DNA of 64,000 nucleotides from Tetrahymena elliotti 4EA (GCA_000231825.2 JH720309.1:23381-87380); one strand, 5' to 3'; shown: positions 24,896-38,299, counted from the stretch's first letter. The notes: generated from the letters alone by a model not told the origin. Numbers and translations: made by a program.

Positions 24896-27800
24896 ATGTA
24901 TTATCCTGACTATCCCTACTATTAGAATTACTACTAGTTATATAGCTATTTGCCTAAATATGGCTACAACACTGCATTCTCTCATCAGTAAATTTACTAC
25001 TTAAATAAATTAATAAAGCTCCTTCCTCTATGGCATTTTATAACCTTAGAGCAGCCAGAGGGAGAAAGGGGTTACCCTTAAGATTATTTAATCCTCAGAT
25101 ATTTTGCTAATTTCGAATTATTATGAATTATTTAGGGCTGCTTCGTCACCTTAATGTTAAGTTGGACTTGGAAAATAGCCATAACGTAAGTAGAAAGAAA
25201 CAGCTGCACTCCAAGGAGGTAGTAGCAGTCAGAGTTAGCTTCTAGGCTCATCAGCATCATCTAGTGTTTATTCATAAAATTAATTGGTATTAGATAGATA
25301 GGAAAACAAGGAATCTGATTTATATAAGCAATAGATAGTGCAATGGTATGATAGTTATTTCATTTATTATTTATTTGCTTTGGCAATTTATTTGTTTGTT
25401 TGCTTGCTTGCTGTGTTAATTGATTGATTGATAGATAGATAAGCTAAGAAGCAGTAAGTAATAAAGTAGAAAATATTGCGAAACTTAAAAAGATATACAT
25501 ACATAGATATATATTCATTGATACATAAATAGATTTTCTTAAAGAACAATAATATAGATTTGCTGAAATATAATATAGATCTTTCCATATATATTTATAT
25601 CTTTATAAATTTTATATAAAGATACAAATTCTTTTTCATCTTTGCTTGATATTATAATATAATTAATTAGCTTTTGTTAATGATTTTTCTAAAAGCTTCT
25701 CTTTGACTTATCTATCTATCTCTAATATTAATTCTTCTATTTTCTCATTTAATTAGATCGTTTTTTTTAATACTTGCAATTATTCAATAAACAGGCTCAA
25801 GTCCATGGATATTGACTAGAGATTTGAAGTTTTCATGATCAAAGATAAATGGTTTGCTTAAACTATTACAAAAATGTATTGGAAATAGAAGACAGGAGAA
25901 TTTTCAGCATTTGCACTCTATTCTGAGGAAGATAAAAAAGACAGGTAGCTTTTTAATTAATTTTTATTAACCAAAGTTTGATAAGCATTCTAATACAATA
26001 TACCGAGATTTTTTTAAAGGAAAATAGTTTGAAATAAAAACTAATTATGGGAAAGAAATATATTGATGATCGAAAACTTAAAATTGAATTTTATTAAATA
26101 AATTGAGCAAATAAATATGAATTAACTCTTAGGAATTATTTTGTATTAAAACTAAACAGCAGAAATACCAATAAAATAGTAGAGCTTGATTCATAATTTT
26201 ATTGCAGAAAATGTATTGACCATGATTCAGTTTCTAATGCACCAAGAAGAGAAGCCGAATAGGTAAAAATCTCTTCAATTCTGTATTTCTTAATTAATCT
26301 ACCAAATGGCTGAGTTAATATGCATCTCTGCAATTCCTTAAAAAAGTTAGGTAGGTATCAAGATTATTAAATATATTCGAAATATGACGAAGTATTAAAA
26401 GCACTCTGTTCTCTCTCTACACAAAAGAAAACTACAAAATTATCTATAAGCAGTCTTTTTTCTTCTTTGCCAATCCATCAACTAACTAGTTACTCTTCTT
26501 AAAAATATAATCATAAACTCAAAAAAGAGTCAGTCAAATAGACCGACTTGGGGAAAAAAATAATTCAATAAATGTAAATACACTACCTAAATTGATGCTG
26601 GAGAGATTTAATTTATTTAAGCAAATCAATTCAATGAGAAAATTTTGATTGAACATGAGAGATGATTTTTGATAGAAAAATTTTTTTGAGATTTCGTGGA
26701 ATAAAAAGTAAACAAGCAAGACAAATATACAAACAAACAATCAAGGTGCTTAATGAAATAATCAATTTAAACACCAATGAGGCAATTAAAGAATGAGATA
26801 TGCAATTAGTTATAGATAATTTCTTAATAATCTTTGATACCTTTAATTTATAAAAGATGACTATTGTTTACTTACACTGAATGTTTAATAGTGTGAGTTA
26901 GTTAAATAGCTAGCAATTAAAACTCATTAAATGAATTAATTAATCTATTCATTCATTTATTGATTGATTGATTATCATCTTTAAAATAATAAAATTCAAG
27001 CATTTTTGGGACTTTAATACATCATGATTGATTTGAATATATTTATTTGTTAATTATGCTTTAACCCTGAGATCGGAGAAAATTTATCATTTAAATTTAT
27101 AAAACTAGGAAATAGTCAAGGTGCTCAGAATAATTGATGATAAGGAAATTTACGATTCCTTAGTTTTTGATAAGGCTTTTTTGGATAATATTGACCATTT
27201 GATTGATGTTTTCGATGTTGTTTCAGATAATAATATTTTTTAGACTTCTCACTTTAGTTAATACAGTTGGTTTCACTAAAACACATTTTAGACAATAGCT
27301 TGTTGGATTGTTAGTTAATTTGAAAGAATGGTTCAATACAAGTAATTATTCATTTTCATTAATTCAACCATTTTGTACTTTAAATTTTGAAGGAGAGCAT
27401 TTAAATTTCATTGAGCATTGTTAAAACTTTCTTTTACTTTGCTGGTTTTACATTCAAATAGAAAAAAGTTAACAAGCTTTTTGTCTTTTCTAATTAAATT
27501 TTCTAGAAATATCTAAAGAAATTTCTTGTTTATTGATAAATATAGCAGAAATTTTTTTAACAATTTCTCTCTCTCTCTCTAATCAAAAAATTTGAATGAG
27601 TAATAAAATATATTTTACACATAAAATAGATTTATTGAAGATAGATAGAGATATCATTAGAAACTAGGTAGATAACCTTAGGGTTTAATCAGCAGCTCTA
27701 CTTATTCTAGTAGCAATTAAAACAAAGAAAGCAACAAATCTGATGAGAAATTAAATGAGATTAGTGGAATTAAGTTAAACGGAAATAACAGCTCTACAGC

Positions 27801-30800
27801 TGATTCATCTAGCTCTGAAACAAACAATGGAAACTGCAGTTAATCCAAAAATGACTCAAATTCTTGTGGTTAAAATGGCAACAACAACAATAACAGCAAT
27901 AGTAATAATAATATGACAAATTAGGGATATAGCTCATTTAATATGTAAATTTTAGATTGATATTTGAATATTTAGGTTAATTTATGATGTAAAAAAAAGT
28001 GATAGTCATTCAAACTAAGAAAATTTGAGCCATTATCAGAGTCTTCTTTAATATTGGCGCAGCATGAATTCGTCAAAAAAGAGGAAGGTAATTAAAAAAT
28101 TAAAATTTTATTTGTGGCAGTTTTTAATTAGTTTAGTTTGAATATTTTATGAATCACAATTCAGTTTGTTTATTTGTTGATTAAAATGAAATAAATAAAA
28201 AAATTTGAGAAATGTTTATAGATATTTTGCTGGCTGGAAGTATTTTACAAAGTATTTAATAACTTTTTTTATCAAAAGATTTTAAATAAGGGATCAGAAA
28301 TACATAAAACACTCATTAGTCAAAGTTAGATTGAAGGATTGGATAAAAACGACAAGTAATTAGAGTGGTACAAAAAAACAAAGGACTAATTTTATCTTAA
28401 GCAAAAACTTCCAAATGATGAAGAAATTCAATAAAATTTATTGCAATTTCTCGATGAATAAAAGGCTGAAAAGTTCATAGATTAGCTCTGTTTCACCAGT
28501 TTAGATGACACCACTAATGTGATTACCATCATTTTAAAGAAATTACATGAAAAGCTTAACGAGATGTATTCAGATTAGATAGCTTAATATTTGATCCATA
28601 ATGATGAGTTAGAAAAAAGTGTAAAAAAGAAAAAAAATAATACCTAAAATTAAGGAAGTTAAAATGGCGCAAAGAAAAAGAAGAAAAATGTCAAAACTAA
28701 ATCAAAAAGCAATTCTGGTGGAAATAATGGGACTAATTCTAGCAGCTAGCCTCCTATAAAAGAAACTACTTTTGCTGAAGAAGTTAGTTTGATGCATTAA
28801 TAAGAAATTTTACAAGATTAACAAGAAAAATTAATTTAGCAATAATTGTAATAAATCCATAGTGATTAGTAGAAATAAACAAAGCAAGTAGAAAAAGAAA
28901 CTAAGTTGTAAGTTGAAAATTTAAAGCAAGAAGATTTAGACGAAAAAGAAGATAAGTCTTCATCATTGGAAAATTCTAAAAAATGTGATAATTAGCAAGC
29001 AAATAATAAATAAGCAACTTAATAAATTAGCAAGAAAAAAGCTGCTATTTCAAGCATGCCTTTAGTATTGAAAATGTAATAGTAACAAAAGAAAAACGAA
29101 TATTTAGAAGTTTGCTGTTAATAAAATAAATGTGAAATGATAGATATGACAAAATCAATTGCTTAAAGACTTGTAAGTAATTGCATTTAAATTGTAGACA
29201 CATTTTCATCTAGAAACGAAAATATAGATTCAAAATAAGAGCTTAATCTATTAAAAAAAGATTATGAGACTGATAATTAATCATCAAAAAATACTAATAA
29301 TTCTAATTAAAATCCAAGTGCAACTGTTAATGGTAATACTAGTCAAAGTGCATCTAAAAAGAAAAAGAAATCTAAAAATTAAAATATTTCTTCATAGAGT
29401 AACAATAATAACTCTTCTGCTAATGGAGTTAATTCAAGCTAAAACTTAAAGCAAAAATAAACAAAGAATGGCAAATAAGAGATTTTAGCTGATAAGGAGG
29501 AGGATAACTTATAAAATGATAACAAATAAGTAAGGAATAATCCAGACGAAGAAGATACAGAAGAACTTCCTCATCCAAATTATTCAGATTCAGATTAAGA
29601 TGGAGCAAAGAAAGGTAGTGAAATTCATTCTGATAACACAACCATTGATTGCCAATACAGAATGTGCAGTGCAATTACTATTTCTTCAAGCTCTAAGAGA
29701 AAACAAAGTGATTCTCGTTAAAGTAATTCCTCATCTCGACATACAACAAAGAATATAAACCATTTCTCAGATGAAGACGATTTCAAGAATTTTAATGATC
29801 AAATCAACTAAGTAAATAGCAATAAAAAAAATAACACATAAAAAACCACTTAAAGTAATGGAAAACAACAAATTAAACAAAATTAAAATGAAAAATTAAA
29901 TCAAAATACTCAATAAACAAGCTAATAAAATAAAAATCTCAGATAAGGTAATCATAAAACACAAGACAGAAAGAATCAATAAAATAATCAAGAAGATGCA
30001 GTGTTAGAAAAAGAAATTTATTCTTTAACAATAAGTCAAAATAATGATCTCACTTGCAACAGTAGCATTGAAAGAGGAAGCTTAGTAAGCAGCAGAAGTA
30101 GCTCCTAAGCTTAAGTCACTAGCTAAATGTCTCTTAACCATTAAAATTCTATTAGCAATAATAACAATAGCAATATGTATTCTTCTACACCACCTCCTGA
30201 TGATTCTGATTTCATTCAAGTAAGTGGCAGAAAGAAAAATCATAAAAATCAACAATAAGGACAACTTAATAACAGCAATAACAACAGAAAAAATTAAAAT
30301 AACTCAAATGTTTCAGGAAGCAACAACAATAATCTGAACAATTACAATAACAATTAAAATTCCAACAGATAAAATGGAAGAAAAAATAATAACAATAATG
30401 GTAATAATAATTTAAATAACAATAATAAAAACCAAAATAGAAGAAACAATAGAAATGAAAAATAAATTCAAGGGGATGGAAGATAAAACAACCATCAACT
30501 TATTAGAAATAACCGTAATTAAGATGATTAGTAAATCTAAACTAAAGAAAATAGTGTTGTTTCTCAATAAAGTCAATAACAAATAAATGAAGAAGAAGAA
30601 TAAAGTAACACCAGCACCCAAAGTAGATTTACTTAGAAATCTTCTACACAATAAAAGGAAGAATAAATTGTTTCTTCTGACCTTACCTCAAATAACACAA
30701 ATAAATAAACTAATTAGCACTCCAAATCTATATAAATTAACAAAAAACCATAAAAAATTATTCAAAAGTAAGTAGTTATAAATACAATAGATATCCTCAC

Positions 30801-33244
30801 TTCTAAAGAAGAGGAAAGTCCTGATCTTAAACTCTCTAATATCTAGCAATAACAACAACAATATATCCAATCCTCTCCAAGCTTAAACTTGCAAAGTCAA
30901 TTCAGTTAAGATTCTACTCAAGCTGCAGCAGCAACTGCAAAATAAAATGAAATTGATAGCCAAAGATAAGAAAATTAACAACCATCTATATAATTATAAT
31001 AATAATAATCTAATAATATAAATACTAAAATTACTTCTACTATAGTCTCTAACTCTACAAATAATTAATTTAATAATAATACAAATTCACAAGAAAATTC
31101 TAACTTTTGTTAGTAGCAAACAACTAAATAAACAAAATTAACTCTCACTAAAAGGTAAAAACTTCAACAGAAATCTCCTCTTACCTTAAATTCAGATAAA
31201 TTTTAAGTAAGAGAAGAATACATTCAAAAGAGCTAGCTTATACAATAATAACAACAGTAATAATAAAAGTAACAAAATAATCAAACATAGTAATAATAAT
31301 ATCCTAAAGACAACATCTAAACAGAAAATGTTAACTAAATGTCTCCAACTTAAACCTAAGCATCTCCAACAATTAATACTTCATAATCTTAAACTTAAGG
31401 ATAAAATGGCAATGTAGCATAAAATCAAGCTACCTAACCTCAACTTAAAAAGAAATAAATGAGCAACAGGAAAAAAAGTGGATAAAATAATAATGGATAA
31501 GGTGGTAATGTATAAGAAAGCTATGTTGCAGCAAATCCTTAATAAAGAAAAAATAAAAATGGAACATTTTAAAATCAATGGAAAGATTCAAACGATGCTA
31601 ATCATCCACCTGTTGTCCATTAAACTCTTAATAGCAAGGCCAAATCTAAAATAGCCAAAAGACTTTTCAGAAGAAAAATAAATAATGATATTCTCAGCTT
31701 CACTGAAATGATAAACATAGAATCATCCAGACATCAACCAAGCAGATTTTTAATTTTCTAAAGAATATAACACTTACTCAAAAAGCAATTCCACTATGAA
31801 AAAGGTATATTCTTTCAATATTTTTTAAACATCCTTTAATGATAATCTAAAAAAGAAAAAATATTGAATTTTATTCAAATTAATTTTATCTTTTAGATTT
31901 AATAATCAATTTTATTTTTTTTAATGGGATTTATAAGCTTTAAATTGATAATAAATAAATTTTTTTAAATAAAGTAGAAAGCTAGGTTGATTTAAGAATT
32001 TTTGGTTCTTGTGCAACTGGTTTATCTCTTCCAACTAGTGATATTGATTTGGGAATTACTGGATTTGAATATCATCCAAGAAGTGATCTAATTTATGTTC
32101 TTAATTAACTAGCCAATATTCTTGAATAATTTAAATGGGTTAAATCTTTAGAAAGAATATTTACAGCAAGCATACCTATTATTAAGATGGTAAATTGAAT
32201 ATTAATAATTATCTTTGAAAAATTTTTTTTATGTTTTTTATAGGAAGTAGATCCTTTTATAGATTTTAAAGAATGTAAAAACTAAGAAGAATTATCTTAA
32301 TTCCTAGATCCAAGTAGTATTCAAAATCTAAACTTAATTGCAACAGAAGAAAACTAAGATTTGAAGGGAATTCACTTAAAAGTTGATATTACAGTTGAAT
32401 GCCAAATGTAAAGTCCTAATACAGAAATCCTTAATCACATGGGCTAATATTCTACAGATTTTGTAGTAAGATGGATGGGTTATTATGTCCGTCTACAACC
32501 TATGACAATTTTGATGAAATGTTTCCTTCATGCAAGAAACTTAAATACAAACTTTAAAGGTAATTAACATATTAACTTAACTTATTATTCAAATAAATTT
32601 AAAAAAATTAATAAAAAAGGTGGTATAAGCTCATATTGTCTCTTGATTATGATTATTGCTTTCTTTAGATATAAATAATCAATATCTTAAAGTGATGACT
32701 ATTCTAAAATATTATCAAATTTCCTTCAATTCTACGGAACAATATTCAAACCAGAGACTACAGCCATTTCACTTATGAATGGAGAGTAAATTTATTTAAA
32801 GATATCTTTTGAAAACTTTTTAAAAATAAATTAATTATTAAAAAAAGTTTCATCCCTTGTGTAAGAAATCCTTCATAATCTAAATTGCAAGTTGTTGATC
32901 CTCTCACCTGCAAAATAATGACTTAAAATACATATTTAATTGATGAAATTCTAAAAGAATTCCAAATCTTCTATAACAAGCTTAACGATTTCAACAAAAA
33001 GGTTGAAAAATAATTAGACAAAATGACCTATGAATAAATAGAAAGATTAGACCATATGGACTTTGAATAATAAAAAGAAGAATTAAATAGAATTTTTGAA
33101 AAAAATATTATTGAAAGCATTATTTATGAAGTTGATAATAGTAAAACTGAACTTTATGAAAAAATTTTTAAATAAGAATAACAAGAACATAACAAAAACA
33201 TACAATGCATGAATATAAGTGATAAAAAAAAATTAGTAATTTGA
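24896..33244 (+). CDS. giant Q/N-rich protein with C-terminal Trf4-type poly(A) polymerase domain (1967 aa)
   Basis: Exons: 24896-24987, 25019-25345, 25795-25944, 26208-26262, 27109-27341, 27630-27944, 27976-28087, 28279-31804, 31975-32189, 32244-32559, 32620-32785, 32848-33244; together 5904 nt in frame to TGA. The C-terminal part, from about residue 1540, is a non-canonical poly(A)/terminal nucleotidyltransferase. It has IFGSCATGLSLPTSDIDLGI with the GS motif and DxD pair, a third carboxylate in LKVDITVEC, then LNTNFKGGISSYCLLIMIIAFF (in two stretches), the hallmark central-domain motif of Trf4/PAPD5 enzymes, and VVDPLT. It probably adds short A tails to nuclear RNAs for decay or maturation. 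The first 430 residues form a Tyr-rich then globular N-terminal part of unknown fold. Residues about 500-1540 are Q/N/S/K-rich low-complexity sequence, likely disordered. Two introns are only 31 nt. Confidence 0.9.
26263..27108. other. 846-nt intron of the Trf4-like gene with an open frame inside
   Basis: This is the longest intron of the gene. A plus-strand frame not continuous with the flanking exons is open for about 115 codons from ATG 26308 (MAELICISAIPQKSQVG...; later NRPTWGKKQFNKCKYTTQID) to a TGA near 26654. It could be a skipped or alternative exon, a nested gene or chance. GATT repeats lie at 26960-26974. Confidence 0.4.
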
Positions 33245-34649
33245 TTAAATCAAAAGTGAGTTAGTTAACAACTAAGTAGATATATGAATAAATAAATTAA
33301 TTAATGAACAATATTTGAATTAGAGTTACAACTATAAATAAATTTTATTTTAATAATTAGATTAATTAACTATATATTTATAAATAAATAATTTCTAGTA
33401 TATATACATATATTTATATTTATTATTAGTACTTTCATTAAAATTATATAAATTATTCACTTCTCTACTCTAAATATTATTTATTTCTTAAAAAATTCCT
33501 TTTATATTTTGATAAGTATTTTTACTTCAAAAATCATCTAAAGTAATTTTTATTAAATTTAACCCTTCTTATTTTCTTATTGAGTTTAATGAAGAAAAAA
33601 AAATTGTTTTTAAAAAATTTTTTCCTTAAAATTAAATTCTCTTAATTGTAAAGTGTATTTTTTAAATGATAGTAAAAATCTACATAAAATAAAGAATTGA
33701 ATTATAAATTTAATATTTATTATTTTCAATAATATCCTTATTTTCATCAAATTCTTCTTTAATAAAAATATCTCATTAATAAAATAAATTTTGATAATGC
33801 TTTAAAAAGGATTTCATCTTATTAATTTGATAAGTTCTTTCTTATTCATAAAAATTTCAATTTCTTCTTCCATTTTATTTTTTAAGTTCAATTTATGAGC
33901 TTTCAAATATTTTATTGATAATATTAGAAAAATTTTATTTTCTTACTTTTAAAAGAAAGCATAAAAGATGGATAAACAAAAAATAAAAACAACTAATTTC
34001 AAAATTTTTAATTTTAAAAAATTTAAATCTTTTCTCCTTAAAAAATAGAAATCCTTAAATTCAAGAACTTATATTTCATAAAAAGAAAGTATTTTAACTT
34101 TTTCGGATGCTATTAATAAATGATTTGAAAATAAATTACTTCAACAAAAAATTTGATACAAACTTTTTTTAAAAATTATTTGTAAAGCAATAATTTAAAA
34201 TTGAATCTAAAATATTTAAAATGTTAATGAATATAAATTAAAAAAATTACATTTTACTCATTTTATATTTTATTCAGAATTTTTGATTTAACAATACTTC
34301 AATTTATCTTTCATATTTTATAAAATAGTCAAAATTATAAGAAAATATTAGTGTTGGTTGCAATTGAATTTTTTTATTCAAAAATTTGACCAATAAATTC
34401 TGCTTTAAATTAATAAATGAAAAGAATTATAAATGAAAGGATAAACTTAAATAAATGAAAAAATTAGAAATTTTTGAAATCGAATGAAAGAAAATAAATA
34501 GAATAAAAATAAAGCTAATTAAAGGTGTTAGTTGAAAAATTAAGGGTTATTGAAGAATTAAAAAAGAGGGAAGTAGTTAAAAAAAGGAGTCTAATAAAGA
34601 ACATATAAAAATACATATAAAAGTTTATAATATATCTTGAGAAAATTAT
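33245..34649. other. convergent spacer
   Basis: 3' flanks of the Trf4-like gene (plus) and the membrane-protein gene (minus). Very AT-rich, homopolymer-rich. No gene, hairpin or repeat family stood out. Confidence 0.5.
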
Positions 34650-36566
34650 TCAATAAAGTTCTCTTCTAATTTTGCGATTTCTAGGCTCATCGGTATTTTC
34701 ATTTTCTTTTTCAGTGACTTCACTTTCAATTTCTGAGCTTTCTCTATTATTTTCAGCTTCTTGATTTACTTCAACTTCATTTACTGTTTGGACAATTTCA
34801 GCTTGGACTTATTCCTCAACAACTTCATTTCTAGGTAATTCTTAAGCTCCATCCTATCTAGTTTCATATTACTTTGCCTATTCACAGTCAGGTTAGCTAG
34901 TTTAGTATACTTCTTTTGGAGGTTCTTCTTTTCTATCAACAGGATATTTAGAAATTCTATAAAGTAAACCAGCATAAAAAACTTTATATTAATTATAGAG
35001 TTAGCAAGTTTATCTGATATTTTATTTATATAATATCTCAAGATTATCTTTATAAGCTGTTCTTGATTACTGTTCTAGTTGTTAAAGTAATTTAGGATTT
35101 TTGATGTTTTAATTATCAAATTCGAAACCATACTCTTATTTAAGAAGTTCTGGTTTAGTTTATCTAACATAATCAAAAATATACAATGAGAGTAGCTAAA
35201 ATCTGTAGTCCGTTCCTTTTCTATTTGCTATTAAGAAGCCTATAGATAATAAGATTGTTAGTACATAGTAAACAATCATAGCTGGATGGCAGAAAACAAA
35301 TATGAGGGCAAAAGAAATGATAATCATAATACAGAAGAAAACAATCACTACTATAACACAAATGATAGGAAATATGACTAACCATCTTGCATCATCATCT
35401 GTATGACTTACTGATTTCGATCCATCACTATATGTTGTAGTGATCTTATAGTAATTAACCTTTTAACTTAAAATGCTAATACCACATGAAATAAAAATTA
35501 ATATGACTATGGCAGGGAGAGTTAAAAGCACAAGGAATGGATACAACATTAACTTATCAAATGATTAAGCTCTAAAGAAATGCACAATGGCTCCAAGGCA
35601 AATAAAGTTGAAGATAGAGAAGATTACTCCTGCTACATAGATTGGAGTAACACCGAATGTGTAGATACCATATCTTAAATTAGCGCAATCTTCATAAACA
35701 ACTGCTGTGAGAGGAGATAAGGAAATAACAAAGGCATAATCAAAAAATAAGTTGATATAATCTAAGTATGAAATGTCGAATTTTTCACTTTTGGTAATAT
35801 ACTTTTATTTAAACAATCTCTTAAATGATTTAGTTGAATAATAGATATAAAATATTTTATATGCGATTATAAGACCTGCACAAATAAACACCCATAAGTC
35901 AGCATGATTAATGACACTTTAGGCCTAATCATTTTTAAGTTCAGTGCATTCATAATTCGAGTGAGAAACCGAAGGTGTAACTGATTTAAGGTAACTCTTA
36001 TTACCTTCTTTCACGATCTTATATTGAGGCCTTAAGATGTAAAATATTAAACTGACTATCATAAATAGCATGAACATAAATTATGTTATGACTTTTAAAC
36101 CCATAAAGAATAAATATGTGTTGGAGATGACATTACTCTTATGAACTGATTCTGCCAAAGCTAAAGCTATTTCAAGTTATTACTCTTCTTTTTCTTCTCT
36201 CTCTTACTGTTCTCTCCTTTTAACTTCATTTATGTCAATCACATTAGTTGTCATAGCTAGCATTGGGACAGTGATTGCATTTGGGTCTGTAATTAAAGAT
36301 ATTTGATTCATCATCATAGGCTGGCTTGAAGGAGCAGAGACAAGAGTAGGTTAGGAATATATCAATTATTGATTAGGAGGATATACTTACTAAGGAAAAT
36401 ATACTTACTAAGGAGGATAAGCTTATTAAGGGATGTACATTTACTAAGCAGGATAAGTTTACTAAGTAGTATAAACAACCGAATTTACTACTGTTTGCTA
36501 CCTAGACATATCCTAATACTGAGGATTAGATGGTGGTGGAGGAGGAGGTGTAATAAGTTTCTGCAT
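34650..36566 (-). CDS. multi-pass membrane protein with proline/glutamine-rich head (638 aa)
   Basis: One uninterrupted minus-strand frame runs from ATG 36566 to TGA 34650 (1917 nt). The head starts MQKLITPPPPPPSNPQYQD and continues with tandem short repeats of the type YPPQQVYFPQQVYPP (residues about 38-66), resembling the YPPQ-type tails of some eukaryotic membrane and annexin-like proteins. A charged EKEEQQLEIALALAES helix follows. Then come about seven hydrophobic segments, including FMFMLFMIVSLIFYI, LWVFICAGLIIAYKIFY, GVTPIYVAGVIFSIFNFICL, FLVLLTLPAIVILIFISCG, WLVIFPIICVIVVIVFFCI and MIVYYVLTILLSIGF. The last 200 residues are hydrophilic and Glu-rich, ending NRKIRRELY. Family not recognised; a ciliate-specific channel- or receptor-like protein is possible. 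No intron. Confidence 0.85.
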
Positions 36567-36651
36567 TTTTTTAACTTCTTTTTTTTGATAAATAGAAATT
36601 TACTGAGTTGGGTATTTTTTTAATTAAAAAATTTTACAAAAAATATTATTT

Positions 36652-36870
36652 ATGACATTTAAATAAGACCTTAATCCAAAGGAGATCAACATCTAATATA
36701 TTTTATCAGATTTTGTATTTTCTTATAAATCAATTCAATATCAAAAAAATTGGATTATTAAGACATATTTTTAAAATAAATCTAAAGATTTTGTAAGAAA
36801 TGATGTTAAATAGTTTATTATTCTTGAAAGATATTGGATTAATTATGAAATTAAAAGAAAAAGATTTTGA
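36652..36870 (+). CDS. possible small gene (72 aa), divergent from the membrane protein
   Basis: ATG 36652 opens a frame MTFKQDLNPKEINIQYILSD, continuing with IIKTYFQNKSKDFVRNDVK, to TGA 36868-36870. Amino-acid composition is balanced and protein-like. The start lies 86 bases from the divergent gene at 36566. A further plus-strand exon-like piece (LNQEELNNQFISSINQITFE...HPNHSKKFIAL) ends at a TGA near 37039; I could not join them with a clean splice. A minus-strand ORF overlaps the same bases, so the strand is uncertain. Confidence 0.3.
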
Positions 36871-37015
36871 CAAAGAATAAAAGAAATATCAAAATTAAAT
36901 TTTCACTTTATGAATATTAATTCTTTTTTCTTTAAATCAAGAAGAACTGAATAATTAATTTATCTCCTCTATCAACCAAATTACATTCGAAGATACTATT
37001 TTCCACCCTAATCAT
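36686..37015 (-). CDS. possible small gene (109 aa) antisense to the preceding candidate
   Basis: The minus-strand frame from ATG 37015 begins MIRVENSIFECNLVDRGDKL, which is protein-like; the second half is Phe/Gln-rich and less convincing. It ends at TGA 36686. It overlaps the plus-strand candidate at 36652-36870; at most one is likely to be real over the shared part. Confidence 0.25.
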
Positions 37016-37855
37016 TCAAAAAAATTCATAGCCCTATGATGCTTTTTTTACATTTAACTCTTTCAAGATGACTTTATTACAAAAAAATAATGTTATTTGA
37101 ATAGTAGATAGATTGATTGTAAAAGACAAATATTTTTGATAAAAAACCCATTATTTAGGATTATCTTATCTACTAAAATTTAAATTCTAAAAAAATATTT
37201 TAAATCTAAACAAAAAAGTAATTACTAGTTTTTTAAACATATATTTATTTGACACAAGTAAAGTATTTTCTCTTGGTTGTTTTTAAGGTTTCATTTTCGA
37301 ATAATTTAAGTAAAAAACAAGTAGTTATCTTCGATTTTTAATTTGATAGTATTTATTTTAATAATTTGAAGCATTTTTTAAAATAACACAATACAGTTGA
37401 AAAAAATGGATTAATTTACTGATCTAAACATACTTTAAAATATAAAATAATTATAAACTATTTCTGCTATTTTGACAAAAAGGCTTTTTCTTAATTATTT
37501 GTAAGACTTTTTTTAATTAATTTAAAAGAAAAAAGAGAAGTCATATTTGATTTTAGGGAGCAGGTGTAAGTAAAATTTTAAAAATTTGTGAGAATTTTTA
37601 AATTTCTCTTAATTATTTATATACTCAATAACTTAATAGATGAAGAAGAATATTTTAAAGGAAGAAACATATAATTTAAAATAATTAGAATTTTTTTAGT
37701 TGAGAGTATTATTTTTTCTTAAAAATTATCTTCTTTTTCGTGTAATTCAAAAACTTGAACAAGAAGACATACCAAATTTTAAATTGTAAAAATTTGTATT
37801 AATAATTATTTGTGGTGATCTTTTAAAATTGATTTGAACTAAAGCAACTAACTAC

Positions 37856-38299
37856 TCAATATAAAAATAATACCTGGTCATAAAAAAGAGAAAGGTCGGA
37901 TTATAATTTATCAAATAAGATTTGTGAGGGTTTGTGACTGGGACACTAAAAATATATAAACTAAATAAAAATATTTAATGTATAGGAATGAAATTGAAAT
38001 ATGCATTCAAGTTGTTTTAGATCAATTAAGACCTTAAACTAAATATTCTTTTAGTTTGTATTTTGTATTTAATTGATTTGTTCATCAAGGACCTTTTTCC
38101 CCACCAATAAAAAATTATCTAAATGAGTAAATTTTATCCAATCAGACTTACATACTTCTCTATTTGATTTTCTTATCTAATAATTCATAAATTTTTTTAC
38201 ATAGTCAAAAGTCTTTATATTTGTTTTCAACCTAAAGACCTAAAGTGGTAAACCAAGATATTTGATAAACATCATTAAAAAAGCGACTTGCCTTAAACC
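37856..38299 (-). CDS. last exon of an unidentified minus-strand gene
   Basis: After an acceptor-like TTTTTAG at 38306-38300 the minus strand is open for 148 codons to TGA 37856. It reads LRQVAFLMMFIKYLGLPLQV, then KTFDYVKKFMNYQIRKSNRE, DWIKFTHLDNFLLVGKKVLD and SHKPSQILFDKLQSDLSLFY. Composition is balanced, GC is raised, and no low complexity is seen, so this is probably real. Upstream coding-like sequence continues to about 38570 (IRVRLGADQKILLEKIAMIL in one frame, ENCYDFAKLFHQIFYKYGFH in another), so at least one more exon exists, but I cannot choose its splice sites. An alternative reading of the first 90 bases ends GLQVENKYKDF. Product unknown. Confidence 0.5.

Noticed and set aside
25388..25588. 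Minus-strand ORF in the second intron of the Trf4-like gene
   Set aside because: Generated by GATT/GATA simple repeats; composition not protein-like.
29264..31578. Several ORFs on both strands within the Q/N-rich exon
   Set aside because: Shadows of the low-complexity coding repeats of the 1967-aa protein.
37920..37960. GC-raised plus-strand patch that might be a small RNA
   Set aside because: Explained by the minus-strand exon 37856-38299; no tRNA or snRNA motif found.
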